NCBI GenBank assembly: GCA_002690045.1
Contig: NZDE01000011.1
Coordinates: forward strand, 586,582-650,581
Length of the DNA: 64,000 nucleotides
Source: Alphaproteobacteria bacterium
GTDB taxonomy: Bacteria > Pseudomonadota > Alphaproteobacteria > Micavibrionales > Micavibrionaceae
Reading direction: 5' to 3'
A program made the position numbers and the translations under genes. Of the stretch, positions 16,743 to 25,908 are shown one piece after another. The notes beneath the pieces are model-generated. The model searched no databases. It saw nothing but the letters and a program-made list of their open reading frames with translations, and had not been told where the DNA came from. Each line of letters starts with the position of its first letter. Positions within the stretch are counted from its first letter, which is position 1.

Positions 16743-17294
16743 TCATTTCAGCAAAAACATCAAATGATGCACGATTTTCTCACCTTCACCGCTTGTCACA
16801 AGAAGAATACGGCTTTCTTCTTCAAGATCCCCAAGATATTTCTCATCAACTTTCAAATCAATATGCGCGACATCACCATTGGTCATCACAATAGAAAAGT
16901 GACTAATTTGCTGTTGATATTCGAGCCATTGCGGCACATCAGGCAATACGTAATCAACCACCAGAACTTGTCGCCCCTCATGGCGCACAAATAAAGCGTG
17001 ATGATCTAAAATAAGCCGACCATCAACGGCATTATCCTCCTCCAATGCCAAATTACCCTTGGCCTTAAGCTGTTTCCAATTGCGCTCATTACTAATTTCA
17101 TCATCGCCATAATCAGAAACATCATAATCCAGATCATCATCTTGAACCGCATCAAAATCATAGCTTTCATCTGGGGCATTCTCATATCTTTCACCCACCC
17201 CACCGCGCAGCTTAAGGACTGCCCAATACACAATACGAAAGGGCAGCGTCAGCGCAATCAGAAATATTTTAACTACAGTAATCAGGATATCCAT
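16743..17294 (-). CDS. Unknown membrane-anchored protein of a three-member family (member A)
   Basis: Start ATG at 17294 is preferred over an upstream GTG. 183 residues: an N-terminal membrane helix (ILITVVKIFLIALTLPF), a very acidic Asp/Glu/Tyr-rich linker, then the family domain with HEGRQVLVVD, LPDVPQWLEY, FSIVMTNGDV, SRILLVT and KIVHHLMFLL. The domain is shared with member B just downstream. Member A is probably tethered to the inner membrane with the domain in the cytoplasm (basic residues follow the helix). First gene of the minus-strand pilus-like cluster; pyrB diverges from it. Confidence 0.7.
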   Translation of the reverse strand: MDILITVVKIFLIALTLPFRIVYWAVLKLRGGVGERYENAPDESYDFDAVQDDDLDYDVSDYGDDEISNERNWKQLKAKGNLALEEDNAVDGRLILDHHALFVRHEGRQVLVVDYVLPDVPQWLEYQQQISHFSIVMTNGDVAHIDLKVDEKYLGDLEEESRILLVTSGEGEKIVHHLMFLLK

Positions 17295-17420
17295 AGAGGG
17301 CTCTAAATAGAGAAATATTTTAAAAAGTATCACACAGCATCATATAAAAATCTAGTTCGCATATAGACAAGATATTATTTATCCTGCATAAATGAGGCAA
17401 TTTCATATAAGGGATACGCC

Positions 17421-18347
17421 ATGAGTAGCATACAACATTTGCGCGATATAGCAGATTTGAACACAGATAATGTCCGCACATTATTAAGCCGCGCCCGTTT
17501 TTTTAAGGATGCACTAGACAACAAAAAAGACGTATCTGACAAGCATCGCGGCAAAGTCGGCCTATCCTTTTTCGTTGAAAATTCCACGCGCACACGCATT
17601 TCATTTGAAATGGCGGCACTGCGCCTCGGCATATCCATGATCCACTGGGATAGCGCCTCAAGCAGCCTTAGCAAGGGCGAAAGCTTTGATGACACCATAG
17701 AAACCCTTGCGGCACTTGCGCCAGATGTTCTGATTATGCGCCACAGCGAATATAACGCGCCGCGCAGCGTCGCCCGCTATATGCCCTGCCCAGTGGTTAA
17801 TGGCGGCGATAGTTACCGTGCCCACCCAACGCAAGCCTTACTCGACCTGATGACGATAGAAGAACACAAAGGCGATGTATCCAAATTAAAAATCGCCATT
17901 TGCGGCGATATTGCCCATAGCCGCGTCGCACGCTCTAACGCCGCATTGCTTGATATGCTTGGCGCGGACATTCACATGGTTGCCCCTGAATATCTTTTGC
18001 CGCAAGAGCTGCCCTATAAAAACGCCACCGCCTACACCTCATTAGATGAAGGCATAAAAGACTGTGACGTCGTTATGATGCTGCGTCTGCAAAAAGAACG
18101 CATGACACAAGGACTTATTTCATCTGACCAAGATTATTTTAACAGCTTCGGCCTTACCCATGAACGCCTAAAGCACGCCAAAGCAGATGCGGTCGTGATG
18201 CATCCTGGCCCAATGAATCGCGGCGTAGAAATTGACAATGCAGTGGCCGATGACCCACATATCAGCCTCATCCGCGCACAAGTGGCCAATGGCGTACCAA
18301 TGCGCATGGCGGTGCTTGACTGGCTACTAGAACAGAACGAGGCATAA
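17421..18347 (+). CDS. pyrB: Aspartate carbamoyltransferase catalytic subunit
   Basis: Condenses carbamoyl phosphate and aspartate, the committed step of pyrimidine synthesis. 308 residues, with the carbamoyl-phosphate loop STRTR at 55-59, the HPTQALLD block, and the VMHPGPMNRG aspartate-site motif. An AAGGGATA ribosome-binding site precedes the ATG. In many alphaproteobacteria pyrB is followed by pyrC; here plsY follows after two bases and no pyrC is present. No regulatory subunit gene (pyrI) is present either. Confidence 0.97.
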   Translation: MSSIQHLRDIADLNTDNVRTLLSRARFFKDALDNKKDVSDKHRGKVGLSFFVENSTRTRISFEMAALRLGISMIHWDSASSSLSKGESFDDTIETLAALAPDVLIMRHSEYNAPRSVARYMPCPVVNGGDSYRAHPTQALLDLMTIEEHKGDVSKLKIAICGDIAHSRVARSNAALLDMLGADIHMVAPEYLLPQELPYKNATAYTSLDEGIKDCDVVMMLRLQKERMTQGLISSDQDYFNSFGLTHERLKHAKADAVVMHPGPMNRGVEIDNAVADDPHISLIRAQVANGVPMRMAVLDWLLEQNEA

Positions 18348-18349
18348 TC

Positions 18350-18994
18350 ATGACAACAGATAGCTATATCCTTCTTGCCATCAGCTATATTTTCGGGTCA
18401 TTGCCTTTTGGATTGATCCTTTGTGCCCTATTCGGTTATGGCGATATTCGTAAGATCGGTTCAGGCAATATTGGCGCAACCAATGTATTGCGCACGGGCA
18501 ACAAAATCCTTGCGCTTATCACATTGCTGCTTGATAGCGGTAAAGGCGCGATAGCCGTTGCTCTGTGCGCCCTGCTTACTATAAACAATATTCTCGCGGG
18601 CAGCACATTAGATACGCACACACTTTATGTGCTTTGTGCCTTTAGTGCAATTATTGGTCACTGTTTCCCTGTTTGGCTAAAGTTCAAAGGCGGCAAAGGC
18701 GTAGCAACAACACTTGGCGGCTTACTTGGCGCATTGCCATTAACAGGGCTTGCCTGTTGTTTAGTGTGGTTGGTTAGCGCGCTGATTAGCCGCATCTCAT
18801 CACTTTCAGCGTTGATTGCCACGGCAGCCGCGCCGTTAATCGCCCAGTATTTTTACGGTGATTTGATCGGCGTTACTCTTCCGGTATGCGGCATTACGGT
18901 TTTGGTATGGGCGAAGCATCACGCCAACATCCGCCGAATACTTAAAGGGGAAGAACCCAAAATCGGCAAGAAGAAAGATAAAGAAAAGGTCTAG
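18350..18994 (+). CDS. plsY: Glycerol-3-phosphate acyltransferase, acyl-phosphate type
   Basis: Integral membrane enzyme that transfers an acyl group from acyl phosphate to glycerol-3-phosphate, starting phospholipid synthesis together with PlsX. 214 residues with several membrane helices. The conserved motifs are present: SGNIGATNVLR (cytoplasmic loop 1) and KFKGGKGVATTLG (loop 2), followed by WAKHHANIRRI near the C-terminus, and a lysine-rich tail. It starts two bases after pyrB and dprA starts two bases after it, a tight operon. Confidence 0.96.
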   Translation: MTTDSYILLAISYIFGSLPFGLILCALFGYGDIRKIGSGNIGATNVLRTGNKILALITLLLDSGKGAIAVALCALLTINNILAGSTLDTHTLYVLCAFSAIIGHCFPVWLKFKGGKGVATTLGGLLGALPLTGLACCLVWLVSALISRISSLSALIATAAAPLIAQYFYGDLIGVTLPVCGITVLVWAKHHANIRRILKGEEPKIGKKKDKEKV

Positions 18995-18996
18995 AC

Positions 18997-20160
18997 TTGG
19001 ATTTATTTACGCACACAGAACGCCCATCACTAACGCCGCTAAGCCCACAAGAGCGCTTAGCGTGGCTACGGTTGATCCGTTCTGATCGCGTTGGACCCGT
19101 GACGTTTTATCAGCTTGTAAGCCGCTTTGGTATTGCAAGCAAAGCACTCGACGCCTTGCCAGACCTTGCACAGCGCAGCGGGCGCAAAAGCGGTTTTAGC
19201 GTATACCCAAAAAGCCGCGCCGAAGATGAGCTTGCCCAGATTGAGAAAAAAGGCGGCGCACTGTTAACGCCGCAAGACGCCCTATACCCGCTTGGCCTTG
19301 CAGAAATAAGCGACGCGCCGCCTGTGATTACCGTACTTGGCCGCCGCGATTTATTACAAGGCCGCATGATTGCCATTGTCGGCGCGCGCAATGCATCCCT
19401 TAACGGGCAGAAATTCACCCGCCGCATCGCGCAGGATTTAGGCGAAAACGGCGTAACGATTATATCGGGCCTAGCCCGCGGCATTGACACCGCCGCGCAT
19501 GAGGCCAGCCTAAAAACTGGTACAATTGCCGTTGTTGCCGGTGGAGCGGATATAATTTACCCGAAAGAAAACACCAAGCTATATGAAGCGATCATCACTG
19601 AAGGCTGCCTAATTGCCGAAAGCCCATGGGGCACAGAACCACTTGCCCGCCACTTTCCGCGCCGCAACCGTATTATCTCTGGCGCGTCACTTGGTACATT
19701 GGTTGTTGAAGCATCGCAAAAATCAGGCTCGCTCATCACCGCGCGCTACGCCGCGGAACAAGGACGCGATGTTTTTGCTGTGCCAGGCTTCCCAAGTGAC
19801 CCACGCGCACAAGGGCCAAACAGCCTATTGCGGGACGGGGCGATCCTTGCTGAAAAGGCCGAGGATATCCTTAGCACCTTTGGGACATTCTTTAGCGCTG
19901 CGCATGACAAAACCGACGGCATGAAAGAAAATCAACAGATGTTTTCCCCAATGCCGATGATGAGCGAACCTAGCGAAAACACAAGGGAAGAGATATTCAA
20001 GCATATCGAAAACAATTTATCACACATGCCAGTAACGGTTGACGAATTGCTTAGAACGTGTCAATTCAATATATCAGAAGTCCAAACGGTGCTGTTAGAT
20101 ATGGAACTTGGCGGAAGAATTCCCCGCCATAGCGGCAACCGAATAAGCTTATTGGAGTAG
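18997..20160 (+). CDS. dprA: DNA-processing protein DprA (TTG start)
   Basis: Loads RecA on incoming single-stranded DNA during natural transformation; widely conserved also in non-competent species. 387 residues: a SAM-like N-terminal helical part (about 20-75), the Rossmann-like DprA/Smf domain with GARNAS, ISGLARGIDTAAHE, GGADIIYP and FPRRNRIISG, and a C-terminal winged helix (about 325-385). The start is TTG, with AAAGG ten bases upstream inside plsY; no better ATG is available. Third gene of the pyrB-plsY-dprA-topA unit. Confidence 0.95.
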   Translation: MDLFTHTERPSLTPLSPQERLAWLRLIRSDRVGPVTFYQLVSRFGIASKALDALPDLAQRSGRKSGFSVYPKSRAEDELAQIEKKGGALLTPQDALYPLGLAEISDAPPVITVLGRRDLLQGRMIAIVGARNASLNGQKFTRRIAQDLGENGVTIISGLARGIDTAAHEASLKTGTIAVVAGGADIIYPKENTKLYEAIITEGCLIAESPWGTEPLARHFPRRNRIISGASLGTLVVEASQKSGSLITARYAAEQGRDVFAVPGFPSDPRAQGPNSLLRDGAILAEKAEDILSTFGTFFSAAHDKTDGMKENQQMFSPMPMMSEPSENTREEIFKHIENNLSHMPVTVDELLRTCQFNISEVQTVLLDMELGGRIPRHSGNRISLLE

Positions 20161-20173
20161 AAAGAACTATAGT

Positions 20174-22567
20174 ATGGCTAAAAATCTTGTAATCGTGGAA
20201 TCGCCCGCCAAGGCCAAAACCATCAATAAATATCTCGGCAATGACTATAAAGTCCTTGCATCATACGGGCATGTGCGTGATTTAACAGCCAAAGACGGTT
20301 CAGTTGACCCAGATGACGGCTTTGCCATGAAATGGGAAGTCAGCGGCCGCGCGAGCAAAACATTAAAAGAACTTACCACCGAGCTTAAAGAAGCCGAAGC
20401 CGTCTATCTCGCGACTGACCCCGACCGCGAAGGAGAAGCCATTTCTTGGCATTTACAGGAATATTTTAAAGAAAAGAAACTGCTTAAAGACAAGCAAGTT
20501 TATCGCGTAACATTTAACGAAATCACCAAAGCCGCCGTTAACAAGGCGTTTGAAAAACCACGCGACCTTGATGACCCGCTTATTCAAGCCTATCTTGCAC
20601 GCCGCGCACTTGATTATTTGGTGGGCTTTAATATTTCACCCGTATTATGGCGCAAGCTACCAGGGTCAAAATCTGCTGGCCGCGTGCAATCCGTTGCGCT
20701 GCGCCTGATTTGTGAGCGTGAATTTGAAATTGAAGAATTTAAAGCGCAAGAATATTGGAGCATCGCCGCAACATTGCTTACACCAGAAGGCGCACCTTTT
20801 TCAGCGCGCCTTACGCATTTAGCTGGCAACAAACTCGGCAAAATGGATATTGGCAGCGAAGAACAAGCCAAAGCCGCTGTTGCCCGCATTGAAAACAAAG
20901 CGCTTAAAATCCAGAAGATTGAAAAGAAACAGGTTCGCCGCAATCCTTATGCGCCGTTTATTACATCAACGCTACAGCAAGAAGCTGCCCGTAAATTGGG
21001 GATGAGCGCACAGCAAACCATGCGTACTGCGCAAAAACTTTATGAAGGCGCATCCATTGGTGGTGAGACTGTTGGTTTGATTACCTATATGCGTACCGAT
21101 GGCACGACATTATCCGAAGATGCCGTTAAACAGTGCCGCGACCAAATCATGTCTGATTTTGGCAAAAAATACTTACCTGATGCACCGCGTTTGTTTAAGT
21201 CCAAAGCGAAGAATGCACAGGAAGCGCACGAAGCGATCCGCCCAACAGATTTAAGCCGTACACCGAAAGACGTTGCCCCCTATTTAGATGACGAACAAAA
21301 CAAGCTGTATGAGCTGATTTGGAAACGTACAATGGCATCGCAAATGGAGCAAGCCGTGCTTGACCGCCTAACAGCGGATATATCAGATGGGACAGACGAC
21401 GTTGTTATGCGCGCTGTTGGGTCAACTATGGCTTTTGATGGCTTTATGAAGCTCTACCGTGAAGAAGCCGAAGAAGGGCAAGACGTCAACGAAGAAGACG
21501 ATAATAACGACCGCCTATTACCGCCAATGAAGGAACAAGATTCCTTGAAAATTAATGGCATCACGCCAGATCAGCACTTCACGCAGCCGCCACCACGCTT
21601 TTCTGAAGCAAGCCTTGTAAAAACTTTGGAAGAAAAAGGCATTGGCCGCCCATCAACATATGCATCTATTTTGCAGGTTCTACGTGACCGCAGCTATGTG
21701 CGCATGGAAAAACGCCGCTTCTACCCTGAAGATCGTGGCCGTTTAGTGACCGCCTTCCTGACAGAGTATTTCAAGCGCTATGTCGATTATGAGTTTACAG
21801 CAAACTTGGAAGATCAGCTCGATGCGATTTCATCTGGCAGCGTAACATGGACAGACGCGCTCACCCTATTCTGGCGTGACTTTAAAGCCGCTGTTGATGC
21901 TACGAAAGATTTAACCATCACCGAAGTGCTCGACCATTTGGACGAAACACTCGGCGCACATTTCTTTACACCTACAAATGAGAACCCTGAACCACGTAAA
22001 TGTAAAAGCTGTGACGATGGCCGCCTATCCCTAAAACTCGGTAAATTTGGCGCATTTATTGGCTGTTCAAATTACCCAGAGTGCAAGTTTACACGCCAAT
22101 TAGCTGAAGACGATAGCGAAGAAAGTGCTGCTGCAGCTAAAGCCGCGGCTGAAGGTCCAAAGGTTTTGGGTACAGACCCAAAAACTGGCCGTACAATCAC
22201 GCTACGTAAAGGCCCATACGGCCCTTATGTACAAATCGACCCACCAGAGGAAGAAGCCGCTAAAAAAGGTAAAAAGAAAGAAAAACCAAAGCGCCAAGGC
22301 CTGCCAAAAGGCGTCAATTACGATGAGGTTACACTTGATGTTGCGGTTAACCTATTAGCATTGCCACGCGATATTGGCAAACACCCCGAAAGTGGCGATA
22401 TGATTCAAGCGGGTATTGGGCGCTATGGCCCATATCTGAAACATGATGGTAAGTTTGTTTCACTTCCCAAGGACGAAGATGTTCTTACTGTAGGCATTAA
22501 CCGCGCCATCGACATCATCGCCGAAGATGCCGAAAAGAAAAAGAACAAGAAAAAAGCCGCTAAATAA
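20174..22567 (+). CDS. topA: DNA topoisomerase I
   Basis: Type IA topoisomerase that relaxes negative supercoils. 797 residues: N-terminal Toprim domain (VIVESPAKAKTI; ATDPDREGEAIS), the cleavage domain with the catalytic tyrosine Y305 in GLITYMRTDG, and a C-terminal zinc-ribbon (CKSCDDGRLSLKLGKFGAF then GCSNYPEC). Two further ribbon-like repeats without cysteines follow (GRTITLRKGPYGPYVQ; IGRYGPYLKHDGKFVSL), and the tail is lysine-rich. The start follows dprA by 13 bases. Confidence 0.97.
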   Translation: MAKNLVIVESPAKAKTINKYLGNDYKVLASYGHVRDLTAKDGSVDPDDGFAMKWEVSGRASKTLKELTTELKEAEAVYLATDPDREGEAISWHLQEYFKEKKLLKDKQVYRVTFNEITKAAVNKAFEKPRDLDDPLIQAYLARRALDYLVGFNISPVLWRKLPGSKSAGRVQSVALRLICEREFEIEEFKAQEYWSIAATLLTPEGAPFSARLTHLAGNKLGKMDIGSEEQAKAAVARIENKALKIQKIEKKQVRRNPYAPFITSTLQQEAARKLGMSAQQTMRTAQKLYEGASIGGETVGLITYMRTDGTTLSEDAVKQCRDQIMSDFGKKYLPDAPRLFKSKAKNAQEAHEAIRPTDLSRTPKDVAPYLDDEQNKLYELIWKRTMASQMEQAVLDRLTADISDGTDDVVMRAVGSTMAFDGFMKLYREEAEEGQDVNEEDDNNDRLLPPMKEQDSLKINGITPDQHFTQPPPRFSEASLVKTLEEKGIGRPSTYASILQVLRDRSYVRMEKRRFYPEDRGRLVTAFLTEYFKRYVDYEFTANLEDQLDAISSGSVTWTDALTLFWRDFKAAVDATKDLTITEVLDHLDETLGAHFFTPTNENPEPRKCKSCDDGRLSLKLGKFGAFIGCSNYPECKFTRQLAEDDSEESAAAAKAAAEGPKVLGTDPKTGRTITLRKGPYGPYVQIDPPEEEAAKKGKKKEKPKRQGLPKGVNYDEVTLDVAVNLLALPRDIGKHPESGDMIQAGIGRYGPYLKHDGKFVSLPKDEDVLTVGINRAIDIIAEDAEKKKNKKKAAK

Positions 22568-22660
22568 AGATCTACAAATCTATATTTTACATATTTGTTG
22601 CCTTGTTGTTATTTCTGTGCTAACTTACTGCGCAGAAATAACGATTATATGGTGTAAACA

Positions 22661-23221
22661 ATGGCGGCAAATGACAATAACTCTTTAATCTTCAACTGCG
22701 TAGTCACAGATGGCATGGGCATGTATAGCGAACTTGATTTCCCTAACCACCCCAAATGGCCAGCGAAAATGCATGCAGGATCATTAAATGCAACCATAGA
22801 CCGCAGCGGTTTTCCTGCTGCGTTAGAAAAAATTAAACATGATGGTTACGGCGTACAAAAGCTTGATAGCAAAACATTCGCGCCGCTTTTCACAATCAAG
22901 CAAGAAGATATTGGCAATAACAGCTTAGGCCCAACATCATACAACCCTGAACGCGGGACAGCGCAAATATGGGCTTGTCACGTTAGTGCACCTAGCGCAT
23001 CAATTGAATTTAACGCATGGGCCGTACGCCGTATTGGGTCAGCCTATAGCAACGTCATTGAAATTATGTCTGACAAGCATTTACGCAAGACATATGGTTT
23101 AAAAAATGATATGCCGATAATCGTAAAATTATATGCAGGTGAGCAAGATGGAACAGCAGAACAACAACAACAACCAGCCCAAACCGGCTGGCGGGCTAAA
23201 CTTAAAAACATTTTGGGATAG
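22661..23221 (+). CDS. Protein resembling CTP-dependent riboflavin kinase (DUF120 fold)
   Basis: 186 residues, cytoplasmic. The sequence pattern resembles the archaeal RibK/DUF120 cradle-loop barrel. A glycine turn near the start (VTDGMGMYS) is followed by KMHAGSLNATI, comparable to the family's PGTLNv motif. The C-terminal half has RRIGSAYSNVIEIMSDKHLRK and YGLKNDMPIIVKL, comparable to the family's vvEii...LR..l.l.dGd.v.i ending. This is recognition by eye, not a search result. The Q-rich tail is specific to this protein. A small gene overlaps its 3' end in another frame. It follows topA by 93 bases; bacterial flavin synthesis normally uses RibF. Confidence 0.5.
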   Translation: MAANDNNSLIFNCVVTDGMGMYSELDFPNHPKWPAKMHAGSLNATIDRSGFPAALEKIKHDGYGVQKLDSKTFAPLFTIKQEDIGNNSLGPTSYNPERGTAQIWACHVSAPSASIEFNAWAVRRIGSAYSNVIEIMSDKHLRKTYGLKNDMPIIVKLYAGEQDGTAEQQQQPAQTGWRAKLKNILG

Positions 23222-23354
23222 GTTGATTATTGCTGCGGCAATGAGTAACTGCGCGATGGGCATGACCTTTAGTGGCGAAAGCGCGGAAGGCTTTATACGT
23301 TTGCAAAAGCAAATGGATGAGCTCGATCAAAAAGACCAAACACCTAAGCCTTAA
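23148..23354 (+). CDS. Small unknown protein overlapping the preceding gene
   Basis: 68 residues beginning at ATG 23148, overlapping the last 74 bases of the preceding gene in a different frame. The N-terminus is Asn/Gln/Pro-rich, where the same DNA codes for the Q-rich tail of the neighbour. The unshared part (WDRLIIAAAMSNCAMGMTF, then EGFIRLQKQMDELDQ) looks like a genuine protein with a hydrophobic segment and an amphipathic helix. A GGTGAG element lies just upstream. It ends with a four-base overlap on the convergent ABC gene. Real but unknown, or a frame that drifted; moderately unsure. Confidence 0.45.
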   Translation: MEQQNNNNNQPKPAGGLNLKTFWDRLIIAAAMSNCAMGMTFSGESAEGFIRLQKQMDELDQKDQTPKP

Positions 23355-25162
23355 TCCCCGATAAAACCGCCCGATTGCATCGTCCAAAGCTTAGCATAAA
23401 CACCCTCTTTATCGACAAGCTCTTGGTGCGTGCCTTGTTCTAAAATTGCGCCATCTTCCATGACAATTAAACGGTCTAAATGATGTATCGTTGATAAGCG
23501 ATGCGCGATAGCAATGACCGTTTTACCTTTCATCAATTCTTCAAGGCTTTCTTGAATTAAGCGTTCACTTTCGCTATCCAAAGCTGACGTCGCTTCATCC
23601 AAAATCAATATCGGGGCGTCTTTTAATATTGCCCGCGCAATGGCAATGCGTTGGCGCTGCCCGCCTGATAAGCGCACGCCACGTTCCCCAACCATGGTTT
23701 GATAGCCTTCTGGCAAACTTTCAATAAACTCATGCGCATGCGCTTTTTTTGCCGCTTCAATGACTTCAGCATCCGACGCATCAATGCAGCCATAACGAAT
23801 ATTATCAAGTACGCTATGATTAAATAGAGAGATATCCTGCGGGATAATGGCGATGTTTTGACGCAGACTATCCAGATCAACATCCTTAATATTCTGCCCA
23901 TCAATGCGGATTTCGCCTGCACTAACATCATAAAACCGCAGCAATAATTTAATAAGTGATGTTTTACCCGCGCCAGACTGACCAAGCAACCCAACCTTTT
24001 CACCCGCAGCTATATTTAAATTTAGGTTTTCAAAAACTTCATGCACATCGCCATATAAAAACGATACGTCGTGGATTAAAATATTGGCTTTGGTTACTTT
24101 TAGCGGCTGCGCATCAACTGCGGAAACAATGCTAGGCTGCATGCTCATGCTAATTATTAAACGCTTCACCGCGGTATAGCTTTCTACTACCATAGCAAAA
24201 ATACGGGTAAATGATGCCAAGCGATCCCATACTGTCAACATAAACAGCATAACCAAAACAAACGCAGAAATACTCATATTACCGTGGTGAACTTCGTATA
24301 TAGAGAACGCCGCAACGCCAGTAATCCAGCAGACTGCCAACATATCGGTAAGCGCCCAACGTAAGCCACGTAATTTTGCAGCATCCATCATTGCACTATG
24401 GCTGATTAGTTCCTTACGCGCCCCTTCAGTCATTAAAAATCGATGCAGGTTAAACAGCTTGACCGTAGCAATTGAATTGACGAACTCATAAACTTTCGTT
24501 GATAAATCTTCCAAAGTTTCATAGTAGCGATTGGTCGGCTTCAGCAACCATTTTCCCGTGTAATAAGATGCCGCCATGTAGGTTGTGACATATAATGCCA
24601 ATGGAACAATAAAGTAATTGGGCATATCCATGACATACACAGAAACAAACAAGCTGACAAAAATAGCGACAAAGTCACTAACATCCCAAAAATAATTTTC
24701 AAATAAATCAAATAGCCCTTTACGCGCAGCCACAATACGCTGCATCTTCCCGCCCGACCCTGACAATTCATGCCACGACAAAGGCATACGCATATAGTGT
24801 CGCACAGCGAACATGCTCATCTCACGCGAGATTTTATCGCATATAGACATACGACGATTAATGAACACCCAACATAAAAAACAAAGTACATTTAGCACAA
24901 AAAACACAGCCAGAATCGTTAATGGCTGGCGTAAATCATACTGCACACGCCCCTGTTCAAACAGTTCGGCAATCTTGGTAAAGAACAGTGCCGTGCACAT
25001 AAAATAAATATAACGCGCCAAATGCACTAAATTATATATAAAAAGCTCCACCTTATAGGGCTTAACAAAAAACCATACCCAAGGTAAAAACGCCTTACTG
25101 CGCGGCGCATCAGCAGCATCTGGCACATTCAGCGATTTGAATTTATAGAAACGATCCAACAT
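23351..25162 (-). CDS. ABC exporter, fused membrane and ATPase domains
   Basis: With the ATG at 25162 (strong AAGGGGGG ribosome-binding site) the protein has 603 residues: six membrane helices in the first half (type IV exporter fold) and a C-terminal ATPase. The ATPase has Walker A GQSGAGKTS, signature LSGGQRQRIAIARA, Walker B ILILDEATSALD, and H-loop AIAHRLST. The motifs are complete, so it should work as a homodimer exporting a lipid, peptide or drug; the substrate cannot be told. It is unlinked to other transport genes. Confidence 0.9.
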   Translation of the reverse strand: MLDRFYKFKSLNVPDAADAPRSKAFLPWVWFFVKPYKVELFIYNLVHLARYIYFMCTALFFTKIAELFEQGRVQYDLRQPLTILAVFFVLNVLCFLCWVFINRRMSICDKISREMSMFAVRHYMRMPLSWHELSGSGGKMQRIVAARKGLFDLFENYFWDVSDFVAIFVSLFVSVYVMDMPNYFIVPLALYVTTYMAASYYTGKWLLKPTNRYYETLEDLSTKVYEFVNSIATVKLFNLHRFLMTEGARKELISHSAMMDAAKLRGLRWALTDMLAVCWITGVAAFSIYEVHHGNMSISAFVLVMLFMLTVWDRLASFTRIFAMVVESYTAVKRLIISMSMQPSIVSAVDAQPLKVTKANILIHDVSFLYGDVHEVFENLNLNIAAGEKVGLLGQSGAGKTSLIKLLLRFYDVSAGEIRIDGQNIKDVDLDSLRQNIAIIPQDISLFNHSVLDNIRYGCIDASDAEVIEAAKKAHAHEFIESLPEGYQTMVGERGVRLSGGQRQRIAIARAILKDAPILILDEATSALDSESERLIQESLEELMKGKTVIAIAHRLSTIHHLDRLIVMEDGAILEQGTHQELVDKEGVYAKLWTMQSGGFIGD

Positions 25163-25208
25163 TACGCCCCCCTTTTCCGACATAGCTTAACCGCCATGCT
25201 ATGGGCGA

Positions 25209-25721
25209 TTAGTCTTTCTTACGGAATTTATCTAGGGAAATGACCTCACCCGCAGGCTCTTCTTTAGCCTTAGATGATTTGCTGTCATCATCTTCATCAT
25301 CCACATCATCACCTTCTGGGTCATCATCAGGGTCAAAGTCCCCCTCATCTTCAGAAAGCGGCTGGAATTGCAGAGCAAAGTTTACTGATGGGTCAGCAAA
25401 AATGCTAATCGCGGCAAGTGGAATAATCAAATGTTCTGGCACAGAGTTAAATGACAAAGTCACTTCAAGTTTCTCATCATCAACTTTCAAGTCGTAGAAC
25501 TCATATTGCAGGACAATTGTCATCTCACCTGGATAACGTTCAGCCAAATAATCAGGTATCTGCACACCTGGGTAATCCGTGTTAAACGTAATATAAAAAT
25601 GGTGTTCACCTGGCAGCTCACCGCGCTCTATAACCTCTTCGACCACGTGTCTAACCACGCTGCGCAGGGCTTTTTCAACCATTCGATCATATCTAAGACT
25701 ATCTTCAAAACTATCGTTCAT
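25209..25721 (-). CDS. sspB: ClpXP protease adaptor SspB, alphaproteobacterial type
   Basis: 170 residues. The first about 115 residues form the SspB fold that binds ssrA-tagged or other substrates (RYDRMVEKALRSVVRHVVEE, FYITFNTDYPGV, LQYEFYDLKV, IPLAAISIFADPSVNFALQF). A long acidic, disordered linker follows, and a short C-terminal segment (GEVISLDKFRKK) that would tether to the ClpX N-domain. The lengths and the tail agree with SspB of Caulobacter and relatives, which supports the alphaproteobacterial assignment. Divergent from the EamA gene. Confidence 0.92.
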   Translation of the reverse strand: MNDSFEDSLRYDRMVEKALRSVVRHVVEEVIERGELPGEHHFYITFNTDYPGVQIPDYLAERYPGEMTIVLQYEFYDLKVDDEKLEVTLSFNSVPEHLIIPLAAISIFADPSVNFALQFQPLSEDEGDFDPDDDPEGDDVDDEDDDSKSSKAKEEPAGEVISLDKFRKKD

Positions 25722-25908
25722 TATTTCTGTATCGCTTATCTACGTATTTATTAAGGATTACCGTGTACATCACATTTATAACTGTATTATCAGTCGAAAA
25801 CCAGAAACTTTCAATATTTCCCTTGAATTAATCCATATTTTCGGTGATATAAACGACGTTAACGTCCCTAGGATAGATACTATATAACCACAAAAATAAA
25901 TAGAGTTT

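Noticed and set aside
16743-17294. FHA- or PilZ-type domain in the small shared family
   Set aside because: The characteristic residues (RxxR and D/NxSxxG for PilZ; GRS..N for FHA) are absent.
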